Notes: generated from the sequence alone by a model not told the origin. A stretch of DNA of 25,118 nt from JBBDIM01 sp040880405 (GCA_040880405.1 JBBDIM010000113.1:1-25118), one strand, 5' to 3'. Positions 8,118 to 16,357 are shown, counted from the stretch's first letter. Translations and numbers: made by a program.

Positions 8118-9680
8118 TTAATTCGAGGGATCCGAACTGTCCTGATCGAGTATCGCCGAGTTTTCGATTTGATGAATCGGTGCACGCAGCAAGGCGTCCT
8201 TCATTCGCCGAACGCTATCAGGGGTAACTGTGGTTATCTGTTTCGATACGCGATATTCCGCAATAGCATCGTGAATATATTGCTTCATGCACTCGTTAAT
8301 GGACTCTGTAGAATCAAGACTACAATAGTACGGATGCAATCCATTAATAATTACGTGAATTCGTCCGGCTTCTGCCCCAGCAGCTATGACCAAATGCGGT
8401 TCAAATTCACTTTTTTCCTGCATAGAAACAACTACTTGGAAATCCGTAAGGATATCCAATGTCGCCAAGGTTTCACCAGGAACCAATGACTTGACTTGTG
8501 CGGCGTTATTTTGCTGAATCGTCTCTAGCGGGGGAAGGATCGATGAGTTAATTGCGTCCTTCATCTCGTCACTAATAAACTCTTGTCGCAAATTATCAAT
8601 GAGTTCCTTTACTTTTTCCTTTGCCCATGGTTGCCCCTTCGAGTTCCTTCGCTTTGTTGCATATTTACGGTAATCAGATGTCAGGCTTGTCAGCAACTCC
8701 TCAATAACCTGCTCCTCGTCGTCAGCAAAAAGAATGGCATCCTTGGTGTGTGAAACGTGAAATCCATCTAACTCCAGCATGCCAACAAGTCGCTGAGAAA
8801 TTAAATTATTCGCACCCTCGTCATCAACTCCTCCGTATATGCTGCGCGGCTTCCAAGCATTTGGGAACCCTTGAATTTGGCGTCGCTCTTGAAAAAGAGA
8901 GAAACCTCCGTACTTTCTACCCCCTTTCTTTAATACGCCGAACCATCCCTTCAGCTTCTTCCCGTTTATCTCCTGTTCGGGAATCTCCTGTCGCATTGGC
9001 CTTCCTTCCGGATCAGTATCAAACTCATACTCGTCTGGTTGCGGGATTGGCTCGCCGTTGTAAAGCAGATTCAGCATTCCCTCTGACAAATCAAAGCGGT
9101 ACATTGAACCCAGATAGCTACGAATTGTTTCCTCGGTTCGCCTTTGAATTGTTCGGTGCAGTCCAGAAATTACGATCTTCGTGTAGTGGGCACTGCTGTC
9201 TACTTGTCGAGGTGTGAGTAATACTTTTTCACCGGAGTTCGCAATCGCATCGACATCGATTTCTGCCGTCCACTCCAGGTCGCTTCCCCATTCTGTGGTG
9301 ACAACTTTCCAGTGACTCCCAATCCAGCACGCGGCGGTCTTCATCCCCATGCCATATTTAGATCTACCCCTGCTGTCCTTCGTCGGAGTCGCAATTTTCA
9401 ACGCGTCGATGACATCATCCATCGTCATGCCGATCGAGTTGTCTTCGATCGTTATTGTCTTATTGATTCGGTCGTGAATTACCGAGACGATTAATGGCTG
9501 GCCCTCTTCCTCTAAGACTTCATTAATGATTTTTCCGTAGTTGTGCCGTGACTGCGTCGAATTATCGATGAACTCCGCTAAGGCGTGCCACATCGTATAT
9601 GAAAGTCGGCTGTATGCCCTAAGGGCACTTTGGCCTATAATGAAGTCTGTTTCAATCGCAGACAGATTTCCATCAGCCAT
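8118..9680 (-). CDS. paraMORC/MutL-like GHKL ATPase
   Basis: A 520-aa protein with the Bergerat ATP-binding fold at its N-terminus: motif 1 AEFIDNS (E36, N40), motif 2 IEDNSIGM (D80, G84) and motif 3 SKYGMGMKTAA (G110, G112). The S-K-Y/F-G-x-G-x-K lid and the E-x2-D-N box match the MORC/paraMORC branch of GHKL proteins better than histidine kinases; there is no dimerisation or H box. Residues ~150-350 likely form the S5-like second half of the ATPase module. An acidic, helical region follows. GGAGAAAAC lies 8-10 nt before the ATG. Known paraMORCs sit in predicted restriction-modification operons with helicases and nucleases, exactly as here. It is probably an ATP-dependent clamp or remodeller that controls cleavage. 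Confidence 0.8.
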   Translation of the reverse strand: MADGNLSAIETDFIIGQSALRAYSRLSYTMWHALAEFIDNSTQSRHNYGKIINEVLEEEGQPLIVSVIHDRINKTITIEDNSIGMTMDDVIDALKIATPTKDSRGRSKYGMGMKTAACWIGSHWKVVTTEWGSDLEWTAEIDVDAIANSGEKVLLTPRQVDSSAHYTKIVISGLHRTIQRRTEETIRSYLGSMYRFDLSEGMLNLLYNGEPIPQPDEYEFDTDPEGRPMRQEIPEQEINGKKLKGWFGVLKKGGRKYGGFSLFQERRQIQGFPNAWKPRSIYGGVDDEGANNLISQRLVGMLELDGFHVSHTKDAILFADDEEQVIEELLTSLTSDYRKYATKRRNSKGQPWAKEKVKELIDNLRQEFISDEMKDAINSSILPPLETIQQNNAAQVKSLVPGETLATLDILTDFQVVVSMQEKSEFEPHLVIAAGAEAGRIHVIINGLHPYYCSLDSTESINECMKQYIHDAIAEYRVSKQITTVTPDSVRRMKDALLRAPIHQIENSAILDQDSSDPSN

Positions 9681-9707
9681 CTTGTTTTCTCCGGCAAATT
9701 CTGGAAT

Positions 9708-10721
9708 TTAAGACGTTGCAAGGAAACGTCCACGTGATCCCTTGACGTAGTTTTCGTTAGCTTCAACGGCGATCCATTTTCGCCCGAGCTCTTCCGCGAC
9801 TGCCCCTGTAGTGTTGGAGCCCCCGAATGGGTCGAACACCAGATCACCCGGTGATGTCAAAAAGTTTATGAAAAACCCTGCAAGCGATGGGGCCATTCTT
9901 GCAGGATGCTGCTCAATATCATGTCGCTTGCAATACGCTCGATACCTACTATTCCAACTCGCACCTGAATATTTCAATAATGACTCAGGGAGGGATCTAT
10001 TGTCATCGGTTTCGAGTACGTTGGCAGAAATCGATCCGTTGTGGTTCTGGAGAAATCCGTCTTCACTAATCCTATGGCCCGAAGGCCGAGTGCCAGCATT
10101 ATAACTTTGTTTGGCCAACAAGCGTTTCATGTCATCACCATAAGGAGAAAGAACGGCTTTATTGTCTGCCTTTGGAAATTCTGTACGTGACATCCACCAG
10201 ACATGGGTGAATGAGTCCTTGAGGCGAATCCTTCTGACAGTTACCCACTCAGCCGGACTGGGTAGTCTTGACGGATTGTGACAGATTACGTGTTGACATA
10301 AGTGAAGCTCACCAGCCTTCTTAAAGGCAAGTAAGGCCTCTAGGCTTAGTGTTGACATTGTGGGGGAACCTTTTTCCCACGCATTGCCTAGCTCAATCAC
10401 AAGGGAACCCGTCGGAGACAAAAGATCCGCGAGCATGGGGGCCAATGATTCGAGCCATTCTAAATATTCTTTACCCGTTTCATTTCCATATCGCTTCTTC
10501 CTTACAAGCGGAAATGGAGGCGAGGTTAATACTAAGTCGACATTCCCTTGAGCTGCTAAAATTGTTCGATGGCGAAGGGCCTTCTCAATTGTGCCCAAAA
10601 TCATTGTGCCCAATTTCGTTTTGTAGGCAATCTTGGCCGTTTGCGAGCCATTTGAAGTAGCTGTTGCGGAACTTGTGGACTGCTTCGCGCGTTTCGAGTG
10701 GCCGTTTGAATCTGTTGCCAT
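9708..10721 (-). CDS. Beta-class DNA methyltransferase (probably N4-cytosine)
   Basis: A 337-aa amino-methyltransferase with permuted motif order. The catalytic motif IV TSPPF (66-70) comes first, then a region with GSLVIELGNAWE, and the AdoMet-binding motif DPFGGSNTTGA (from ~297) with WIAVEANENYV lies at the C-terminus. This order defines the beta class. SPPF favours N4-cytosine over N6-adenine, though a few adenine enzymes have it too. The central ~150 residues should hold the target recognition domain. The first ~30 residues are polar, low-complexity and probably disordered. It is the first gene of the operon, behind a strong promoter, so the protective mark would be made before the helicase and nuclease. 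Recognition sequence unknown. Confidence 0.88.
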   Translation of the reverse strand: MATDSNGHSKRAKQSTSSATATSNGSQTAKIAYKTKLGTMILGTIEKALRHRTILAAQGNVDLVLTSPPFPLVRKKRYGNETGKEYLEWLESLAPMLADLLSPTGSLVIELGNAWEKGSPTMSTLSLEALLAFKKAGELHLCQHVICHNPSRLPSPAEWVTVRRIRLKDSFTHVWWMSRTEFPKADNKAVLSPYGDDMKRLLAKQSYNAGTRPSGHRISEDGFLQNHNGSISANVLETDDNRSLPESLLKYSGASWNSRYRAYCKRHDIEQHPARMAPSLAGFFINFLTSPGDLVFDPFGGSNTTGAVAEELGRKWIAVEANENYVKGSRGRFLATS

Positions 10722-10769
10722 TGAATTGGAACTTTTCTTCGTTTTCCTGAGGCTGCGAAATCAGTGGGG

Positions 10770-10798
10770 ATTATACCGTCCGCAATGGGGGGTGTAAA
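10770..10798 (-). promoter_or_regulatory. Near-consensus sigma70 promoter of the defence operon
   Basis: On the minus strand, TTTACA (10798-10793) and TATAAT (10775-10770) are separated by exactly 17 bp. The -10 is perfect and the -35 differs from consensus at one base. Predicted transcription starts about 40 nt before the methyltransferase ATG. No operator palindrome is obvious. Confidence 0.8.
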
Positions 10799-11147
10799 CG
10801 TCCTTTACCTTAAATCTTGGATTCGCGAGGATATAACAAATTGCCGGTCGCGGGAACCCAATTCCGTCCTACTACCGATCGCCGTTGTAATATCCTTCCA
10901 ATTGAAACATTCATTCGTCTGCAGCCGGGCAGATTAGGACATTCTGCGTACGTCGTGGTCTAACGATATGCGCGACTTTCGCCGATAACGTCTCCTGATC
11001 CTATTTTTTTCTCCGCCGACCGGCGATTCCCGAAATCGGGGGATAGCAGTCACCGTGAGGGCATTGACCCACCTTGCCGCACTCGGCGGAATGAAGAATG
11101 TCCTCAATTTAAAGGGGGTTTTCTCTCTGAAAAGAGCACTCGGAAAC

Positions 11148-11236
11148 GCCCCCAATTTAATTCGCTACGAGGGCAAGTTATTTTCTCGTCGCGAGTCACA
11201 GTACCGGGGGGCGACTGAGTTCGCCAATGTCGGCGA
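11148..11236 (-). pseudogene. Decayed tRNA-Arg copy with its promoter
   Basis: The sequence from 11164 matches the intact locus from 5465: GCTACGAGGGCAAGTT is identical, then about 55 bp follow with scattered changes and one gap, up to ~11236. On the minus strand this is the tRNA promoter (TTGGCG, 17 bp, GTACTG; both boxes decayed) and the first 11 nt of the tRNA. The tRNA body is missing. After only ten unrelated bases, GGGGGCGTTTC (minus strand) resembles the tRNA 3' end and flank, GGGGGCATTTC, so an internal deletion is possible. Both copies point the same way and bracket the defence operon. Confidence 0.65.
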
Positions 11237-11267
11237 GTTTGGGCTGTTTAGGTTTAGCCGAGGCGCC

Positions 11268-13193
11268 TCACCGCATACTCATCTCATGCACCATCTCCAC
11301 CAGCGCCTGCGCATTCTCCACCGGCGTTTGCTGTAACACCCCATGCCCTAGGTTAAAAATGTGCCCCGGCCTGCCGGCGGCTTGGTCTAGGACGTCTTTG
11401 GCTCGGCGGCGGATTTCTAGGGGGTCGGCTAGGAGGGTGATGGGGTCGAGGTTGCCTTGGACGGCGACGTTTTCTCCCACGGTTTTCCAGGCTTCGTCTA
11501 GGCGGATGCGCCAGTCGACGCCGACGACTGCCGCGCCGCTTTCGGCCAGCATCGGCAATAGCAGGGGGTTGCCGGTGGCGAAGTTGATGACCGGGACGCC
11601 GGGGGTGATGCCGGCGACGATTTCTTTCACGTGTGGCAGGACGTAGCGGCGGTAATCGTCTGGGCCGAGGCACCCGGCCCAGGAGTCGAAGATTTGCACC
11701 GCTTGGGCTCCGGCGGCGATTTGGGCGTTGAGGTAGAGGGTGATCGAGCGGACGAACCGCTGCATCAGTTCGCGCCACGCCCCGGGGTCGCGGAACATGA
11801 GGGTTTTGGTGTTGGAGTAGTCGCGGCTCGCCCCACCCTCAATCGCGTAACTGGCCAGCGTAAAGGGTGCCCCGGAAAAGCCGATCACCGGGATATGGCC
11901 CGGCATGTCGGCCCTGGTTTGGCGGACGGTTTCCATCACGAAGTGGAGCGAGTCGACACTCTCCAGCTCCAGCACGCGATCCAAGTCGGCGAGCTCGCGG
12001 ATCGGGTTATGAATGACCGGGCCTTCCCCCTTGGCGAACTCGAGGTCCAGGCCCATCGGCTCTAAAATGGGGAGCAGGTCCGAGAAGATAATCGCCGCGT
12101 CGACCCCCAGTTTTTGCACCGCGGTACACATCACCTCGCTGCAAAGCTGTGGGTTTTTGCACAGTTCGAGGAAAGTCATCTTGGCCCGGACCTCGCGGTA
12201 TTCGGCCATGTAACGGCCCGCTTGCCGCATGAGCCAGATGGGGGTGACGTCGGTCGGCTCGCGGCGGCAGGCCTTCATGAAGGGGCTGTTGTACCACGGG
12301 GCGGCGGTGTCGGTCGCTTGCTCGGCCGAGTGCGAAAGGGCCGCGCGAATTTGCCGTTTGCGGACCAAGATGTCTTTGGCCTTGGCGGCGGCGTTAGAAA
12401 CGAGGGGCCCCATCTTGGGATGCTCCGGTTCGACATCGACCGGAAAGGCCAAGTCGCGGAGCCGCTCGCTCATGGTCGGCCCGACCGAGCAGATGACGGT
12501 GCCGCGGAGGGCGGTTTGGAGTTTGGCGAGCTGGTTTTGCTTCTCGGCTAGTTTCAGCAGGTGGCTGAGTTGATTGGCGGAGGTGAACAGGGTGACATCG
12601 ATTTGGCCGTCGATGATCTTTTGGATGTTGGCGGCCAACGGGCCGATGTCTTCCGGGAGGTCCCAGTCGTACACATGCAAGGTTTGCACGGTCGCCCCGC
12701 GGGCCTCTAACCCGGCGACCAGGCTGGGGTTGGGCACGCCGTATTCTTGGAGGACGATCGTCTGGTTGGCGATGTGCATCTCGGTGTCGATCGTTTGCAG
12801 CAGCTCGCGCCAGGTGTTGGGCTCCGGGATTTTGAGGGTCGGTTCAAGGCCAACCTGCTTCATCGCGGCAACCGGCTTGGGACCGCGGCAGATGGTGGTG
12901 ATGTCGGAGAGAGAATTGAGGAACTGTTGCCGGTCGACCTTGCGCTCCACCGCGGCCAGCAAATGGTTGAAGCCGACGCCGGTCATGAAGATCACGATAT
13001 CGACCTGGCCGGTGATTACGCGATTGGCGAAGTCGATGGCGGGCTGGTTGTTTTCCAGCGGGACTTCCCGCATCGAGGGGCTGACGTGAGGGACGCCGCC
13101 GAATTTCTCGATCATGGTCGCCATCTCCGCGGCGCGGCGGCTTTCGAACGAGGCGACGTGCAGTCCGGCGAACGATTTTTCAGTGCTGGTCAT
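11268..13193 (-). CDS. hemDE: Uroporphyrinogen-III synthase / uroporphyrinogen decarboxylase fusion
   Basis: A 641-aa bifunctional heme-pathway enzyme. Residues ~8-275 resemble HemD, which cyclises hydroxymethylbilane to uroporphyrinogen III: two alpha/beta lobes, VDIVIFMTGVGFNHLL in the first, and DVTLFTSANQLSHLL and ICSVGPTMSERL in the second. After a ~25-residue linker, residues ~304-641 are a full-length HemE, which decarboxylates the four acetates to give coproporphyrinogen III: PIWLMRQAGRYMAEYRE with the substrate-binding Arg residues, the catalytic Asp in FSDLLPILEPMG, GFSGAPFTLASY, FDSWAG and NLGHGVLQQTP. The two steps are consecutive, so the fusion would pass on the unstable intermediate. 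It is transcribed divergently from the ExbBD operon. HemD sequences vary widely; that half is called from fold-level motifs and fusion logic. Confidence 0.9.
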   Translation of the reverse strand: MTSTEKSFAGLHVASFESRRAAEMATMIEKFGGVPHVSPSMREVPLENNQPAIDFANRVITGQVDIVIFMTGVGFNHLLAAVERKVDRQQFLNSLSDITTICRGPKPVAAMKQVGLEPTLKIPEPNTWRELLQTIDTEMHIANQTIVLQEYGVPNPSLVAGLEARGATVQTLHVYDWDLPEDIGPLAANIQKIIDGQIDVTLFTSANQLSHLLKLAEKQNQLAKLQTALRGTVICSVGPTMSERLRDLAFPVDVEPEHPKMGPLVSNAAAKAKDILVRKRQIRAALSHSAEQATDTAAPWYNSPFMKACRREPTDVTPIWLMRQAGRYMAEYREVRAKMTFLELCKNPQLCSEVMCTAVQKLGVDAAIIFSDLLPILEPMGLDLEFAKGEGPVIHNPIRELADLDRVLELESVDSLHFVMETVRQTRADMPGHIPVIGFSGAPFTLASYAIEGGASRDYSNTKTLMFRDPGAWRELMQRFVRSITLYLNAQIAAGAQAVQIFDSWAGCLGPDDYRRYVLPHVKEIVAGITPGVPVINFATGNPLLLPMLAESGAAVVGVDWRIRLDEAWKTVGENVAVQGNLDPITLLADPLEIRRRAKDVLDQAAGRPGHIFNLGHGVLQQTPVENAQALVEMVHEMSMR

Positions 13194-13258
13194 GGCTGGT
13201 TTCGGTTAAACTTCAGGGAGTGGCGGCCGGTGGCGGTGGCTGGGCGGAAACAGTTTAA

Positions 13259-13287
13259 TTGACGTAACTGTAACGTACTTCTAGGAT
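13259..13287 (+). promoter_or_regulatory. Promoter of the VWA-ExbBD operon
   Basis: TTGACG (13259-13264) and TAGGAT (13282-13287) are exactly 17 bp apart, about 54 bp before the first start codon. It lies in the 147-bp divergent region shared with hemDE. No clear promoter is seen for hemDE itself. Confidence 0.7.
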
Positions 13288-13340
13288 AAGGTTTGTGTCG
13301 CGGCGCTGCTGTCCGAGCTTACCCGGTGGGATAAGGTCTC

Positions 13341-14375
13341 ATGAAACTATCCTGTTTTTATTGTGGCAACGAGCTGACCGCCACCGCCCAGCAACTGGGG
13401 GGGGAGGTGGTTTGTCCGCATTGCCAAAAGGTGATCCGCCTGCCGGAGGCGGAACCTGAGCAGGAGGCTGAGGAGCATCCCCCGTTTAGTATCGGAAATT
13501 GGCTCACCAGCAGCATCTCCGGCTTGACCTCGATGGTGGTCCACATGCTGATGCTGGTGCTGTTTGCCGCGGTGACCTGTGATTATCGCAGCGGAATGCC
13601 GGAAGGCGAAGTGGTGGCAATCGGGGAGCTGCCGAGTGTCGATTTAAGCGATTCTGGCGGCGATGTCCTGGAGACGACCGAGGCGGAGACCGAGGAGTCG
13701 GAATCGATCGACCTGGAGCAACTGCTGGAGGATGTCGCCCCACCCACGGCCGACACGTCCGATTCCGGGGACGTCGTCGATATCTCGCAGATGCTACCCA
13801 GCGGCGCGGCTGGGGCTTCCGGCAGCATGGAAACCATTGGGGGTGGTGGTGCCGCGGCTTTGGGGTCTGGGGCCTCGTTCATGGGACTGCGGGCTGAAGG
13901 GGGTTTGATCATGATCATCGCCGACTACTCCGGCAGCATGAGCGGCCCGCGGATGGATTTCCTGAAGCAGGAGGTGATCGAGGCGATCGACAGCATGTCG
14001 CGCGAGACCCGATTCCAGATATTGTTCTTCAACACCGGGGCGCGGCAGTTCCCAGAACCCGGCTGGCGAAGCCCGACGCGCGACCGAGAAAAAGTAGTCA
14101 ACTGGCTGCGTCAGGTGAACTCTGGTGGTGGGACCGATCCATTGCCGGCGTTTGAGGCGGCATTTAAGTTTTCACCCCCACCGGATGCGGTGTTCTTCAT
14201 GACAGACGGGCTGTTCGACGCGGGGTCGGTCGACCTGATTCGCAATTTGAATGTGAAAAACGGAGGCCGGACCAAAATTCACACGATCAGCTTCATCGAC
14301 CAATCGGCCGAGGCAATCATGCGCCGCATCGCCAACGACTCAGGGGGCAAGTATCGCCATGTCTCTGGGTTTTAG
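13341..14375 (+). CDS. Zinc-ribbon / TM / VWA protein, TonB-like layout
   Basis: A 344-aa protein, first in the operon. Residues 5-28 hold a cytoplasmic zinc ribbon (C5-x2-C8, C25-x2-C28). One membrane helix spans ~58-80 and contains S64-M-V-V-H68. TonB and TolA carry the same S-x3-H spacing in their single TM helix, where it contacts the ExbBD/TolQR motor. A low-complexity acidic linker (~95-180) follows, then a von Willebrand A domain (~187-344) with an intact MIDAS: D195-x-S197-x-S199, T265 and D289. Topology is predicted N-in, C-out, as in TonB, with VWA replacing the TonB C-terminal domain. The next gene overlaps it by 17 bp. I infer that it transmits motor force to a partner protein; the VWA ligand is unknown. 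Confidence 0.82.
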   Translation: MKLSCFYCGNELTATAQQLGGEVVCPHCQKVIRLPEAEPEQEAEEHPPFSIGNWLTSSISGLTSMVVHMLMLVLFAAVTCDYRSGMPEGEVVAIGELPSVDLSDSGGDVLETTEAETEESESIDLEQLLEDVAPPTADTSDSGDVVDISQMLPSGAAGASGSMETIGGGGAAALGSGASFMGLRAEGGLIMIIADYSGSMSGPRMDFLKQEVIEAIDSMSRETRFQILFFNTGARQFPEPGWRSPTRDREKVVNWLRQVNSGGGTDPLPAFEAAFKFSPPPDAVFFMTDGLFDAGSVDLIRNLNVKNGGRTKIHTISFIDQSAEAIMRRIANDSGGKYRHVSGF

Positions 14376-15474
14376 GGGGTATCGACTAGCTGGGCCAATC
14401 TGGGCTTTGGTGGTGGTGTTATCGCTGGCACAAACGGCGCTGGCCGATCGGGTGATCTTGCGCGACCTGACGATCCTCAATAACGTCACCATCAACAGCT
14501 ACGACGAAGATGGCGTCCAGGTGACCGACCATGGCCTGGTGGGTTGGGACGAGATCGAACAGGCGTCCTTGGAAGATGAAGCCAAGCAGGCGGAGTTCAA
14601 CCGGCTGCTGGAAGAGTTGGGCACACCGCTCTTCCGGATTCGGCAACGACTGACCGTCGGTGACTACGCCGGAGCGGCCGAGCCGGCCGAAGCGGTTTAC
14701 CCGCGGTATCGAGACCGCCAAAGTCCCACCGCGTACATGGTGGTGCAGGCCGCGATGTGGGGACGGCTGGCCAGCGGCAACCGGGAAGCGGCGTTGGAAG
14801 CGTATCTGGCTTGCTATCGGCATTTGCGGGTCAACCCGAAATCGGCCGAGACGCTGCCAGGCAATCGCGCGCTCGAGTTCGACCCGAAGACTGGATTTTG
14901 CGATGGCTTCGAACCAATCTTCTTCGATCGCGAGGCGGCCCAAAAGGCATTGCCAGGCACAAGGCGAATCGCCCAAGGGATGGGCTCGCCCACGCCCCCG
15001 GGAATTCTGATCTACTACGCGTCCCTCGCGCAGACGGCAGAGGACTGGGAGGCCACGGACCGCGTGATCCAGGCGATCCCCACCGGCGACAAACCGGGAG
15101 GCGAATGGCGTGAACTGCTGGAGATCCAGCGGTTGTTGACCGAGAAGAAACATGACGAGGTGATCGAGCAGTTGGCAGGCAAGGTCGAGAGCCTTCCGGC
15201 GAAGGTCCGCCCCATCGCGTACTATTACCTGGGCAAAGCCAAAGCGGCTTCTGATACGCCGAGCGTGGTCCGCGACGCGGTGGTCGATTTGCTCCACATC
15301 CCGGCGCTCGCCAGCGGTGGCAGGTATCGGCAGTTGTCGGCGGCGGCTCTGTATGAGGCCCGCCGGGCCTTCGAGCGACTGAAAGAACCGGAACCACGAG
15401 CGTCTGTTCAGCGCGAACTTCTGCAACAATACAGCGAGACCTACCACGCGGCACTGCTACAGTCCGAGGGATGA
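14359..15474 (+). CDS. Secreted helical-repeat protein of the ExbBD operon
   Basis: A 371-aa protein with a signal peptide (residues 1-29, ending TALA). The mature N-terminus is a short beta-rich module of ~40 residues (VILRDLTILNNVTINSYDED, then VQVTD and VGWDEIEQ), followed by a long all-helical part with TPR-like pairs (for example ~85-140 and 225-300). A similar module-plus-helices plan is seen in the last gene of the operon. It starts inside the VWA gene (17-bp overlap, with AGGGGG upstream), so the two are probably made in fixed ratio. The likely role is a periplasmic scaffold; no enzymatic motif is visible. Confidence 0.7.
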   Translation: MSLGFRGYRLAGPIWALVVVLSLAQTALADRVILRDLTILNNVTINSYDEDGVQVTDHGLVGWDEIEQASLEDEAKQAEFNRLLEELGTPLFRIRQRLTVGDYAGAAEPAEAVYPRYRDRQSPTAYMVVQAAMWGRLASGNREAALEAYLACYRHLRVNPKSAETLPGNRALEFDPKTGFCDGFEPIFFDREAAQKALPGTRRIAQGMGSPTPPGILIYYASLAQTAEDWEATDRVIQAIPTGDKPGGEWRELLEIQRLLTEKKHDEVIEQLAGKVESLPAKVRPIAYYYLGKAKAASDTPSVVRDAVVDLLHIPALASGGRYRQLSAAALYEARRAFERLKEPEPRASVQRELLQQYSETYHAALLQSEG

Positions 15475-15514
15475 CGTTCACCCTGCCCGGCATACACCTT
15501 TGGAGAAAACATCC

Positions 15515-16336
15515 ATGCGGCGGTCTTCCAGTTATCGGATTGTGTTCACCTACTCGCTGATGCTGGTGCTCGGCTTGTACGCGGTGGGGAGTTGGGCCCA
15601 GGAAAACACCGCCCCGAGTGGCACGCCACCAGGGGATGCCAGCGGCCTGACACTTGACGAATCTCCCAGCCCACCGGCGGAGGAAGAACCGGAGACCACC
15701 CAGCGGAAAAGCTTGCTCGATACCTTGCGCGATGGCGGCCCGGTCGGGCTGTTGATCGGGCTGTTGTCGTTGGTGGCGATCGGGTTCATTGTCGAACACT
15801 TCATGACGATCCGAAAATCAGTGCTGATGCCGGAGGATGTGGCGTTCGAGCTGGAGGAGATGATCCAGCAAGGGCGGATCGACGAGGCGCTCCAGTCGTG
15901 CCAACACCCAGCCAACCAGTCGCTGCTGGCCTACGTGGTGGAAGCGGGGCTGACGCGGTTTAAGGGCTCGGAGTTTGGTTTCGCGGAGTACAAGGCGGCG
16001 GTCGAGGAGGCGGGCGAAGACCAAACCGCCAAGCTGTACCGCAAGACGGAAGTGCTGGGGTTGATCGGTTCGATCGCCCCGATGCTGGGCCTCACCGGGA
16101 CGGTGCTCGGGATGATCAAGGCGTTCAATACGATCAGCATCACCGGCGGCAACCCCAAACCGGACGAACTGGCCGGTTCGATCGGCGAGGCGCTGGTCAC
16201 CACGCTGCTCGGGTTGGTGGTGGCGATTCCGGCGATGGTGGCGTTCAGCTACTTCGGGAACCGGATCGATTCGATTGTGGCCGAGACCGGCAAACGCGTG
16301 GAGCAAATTTTGATGCCGCTGGGGCGTCGCCGGTAA
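15515..16336 (+). CDS. exbB: MotA/TolQ/ExbB proton-channel family protein
   Basis: A 273-aa motor subunit. The ATG at 15515 is chosen over the TTG at 15500 because GGAG at 15502-15505 sits 9 nt before it and would lie inside the gene otherwise. Residues 1-28 are a signal peptide (GSWAQ), followed by a Pro/Glu-rich periplasmic stretch (~30-66). TM1 spans ~75-97. A large cytoplasmic loop follows (~100-178). TM2 (~181-204, with SIAPMLGLTGTVLGM) and TM3 (~225-247, with GEALVTTLLGLVVAIPA) line the proton path as in ExbB/TolQ. It forms the inner-membrane pentamer around ExbD that turns proton flow into motion. The partners are the two ExbDs downstream; the start of the first lies 21 bp after this stop. 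Confidence 0.93.
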   Translation: MRRSSSYRIVFTYSLMLVLGLYAVGSWAQENTAPSGTPPGDASGLTLDESPSPPAEEEPETTQRKSLLDTLRDGGPVGLLIGLLSLVAIGFIVEHFMTIRKSVLMPEDVAFELEEMIQQGRIDEALQSCQHPANQSLLAYVVEAGLTRFKGSEFGFAEYKAAVEEAGEDQTAKLYRKTEVLGLIGSIAPMLGLTGTVLGMIKAFNTISITGGNPKPDELAGSIGEALVTTLLGLVVAIPAMVAFSYFGNRIDSIVAETGKRVEQILMPLGRRR

Positions 16337-16357
16337 TCCGCGAGCAAAGGGGAATCG

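Larger units (their letters stand above)
10722..11267. other. Intergenic region between the defence operon and hemDE
   Basis: About 546 bp without a supported gene. It holds the defence promoter (10770-10798), AT-rich DNA to about 10980, and the decayed tRNA-Arg copy at 11148-11236. Short open frames at 10934-11155 and 11055-11336 have no recognisable features. At 11104-11160, CAATTTAAAGGGGG and CCCCCAATTTAA form an imperfect inverted repeat. Confidence 0.5.

Noticed and set aside
11104..11160. Intrinsic terminator formed by GGGGG/CCCCC inverted repeat
   Set aside because: Stem is interrupted and the flanks lack a proper T-run; the right arm may instead be the remnant of the tRNA acceptor end.
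15500..15514. TTG at 15500 as start of exbB
   Set aside because: The GGAG at 15502-15505 is ideally placed for the ATG at 15515 and would otherwise be inside the coding region; the ATG also gives a standard signal peptide.
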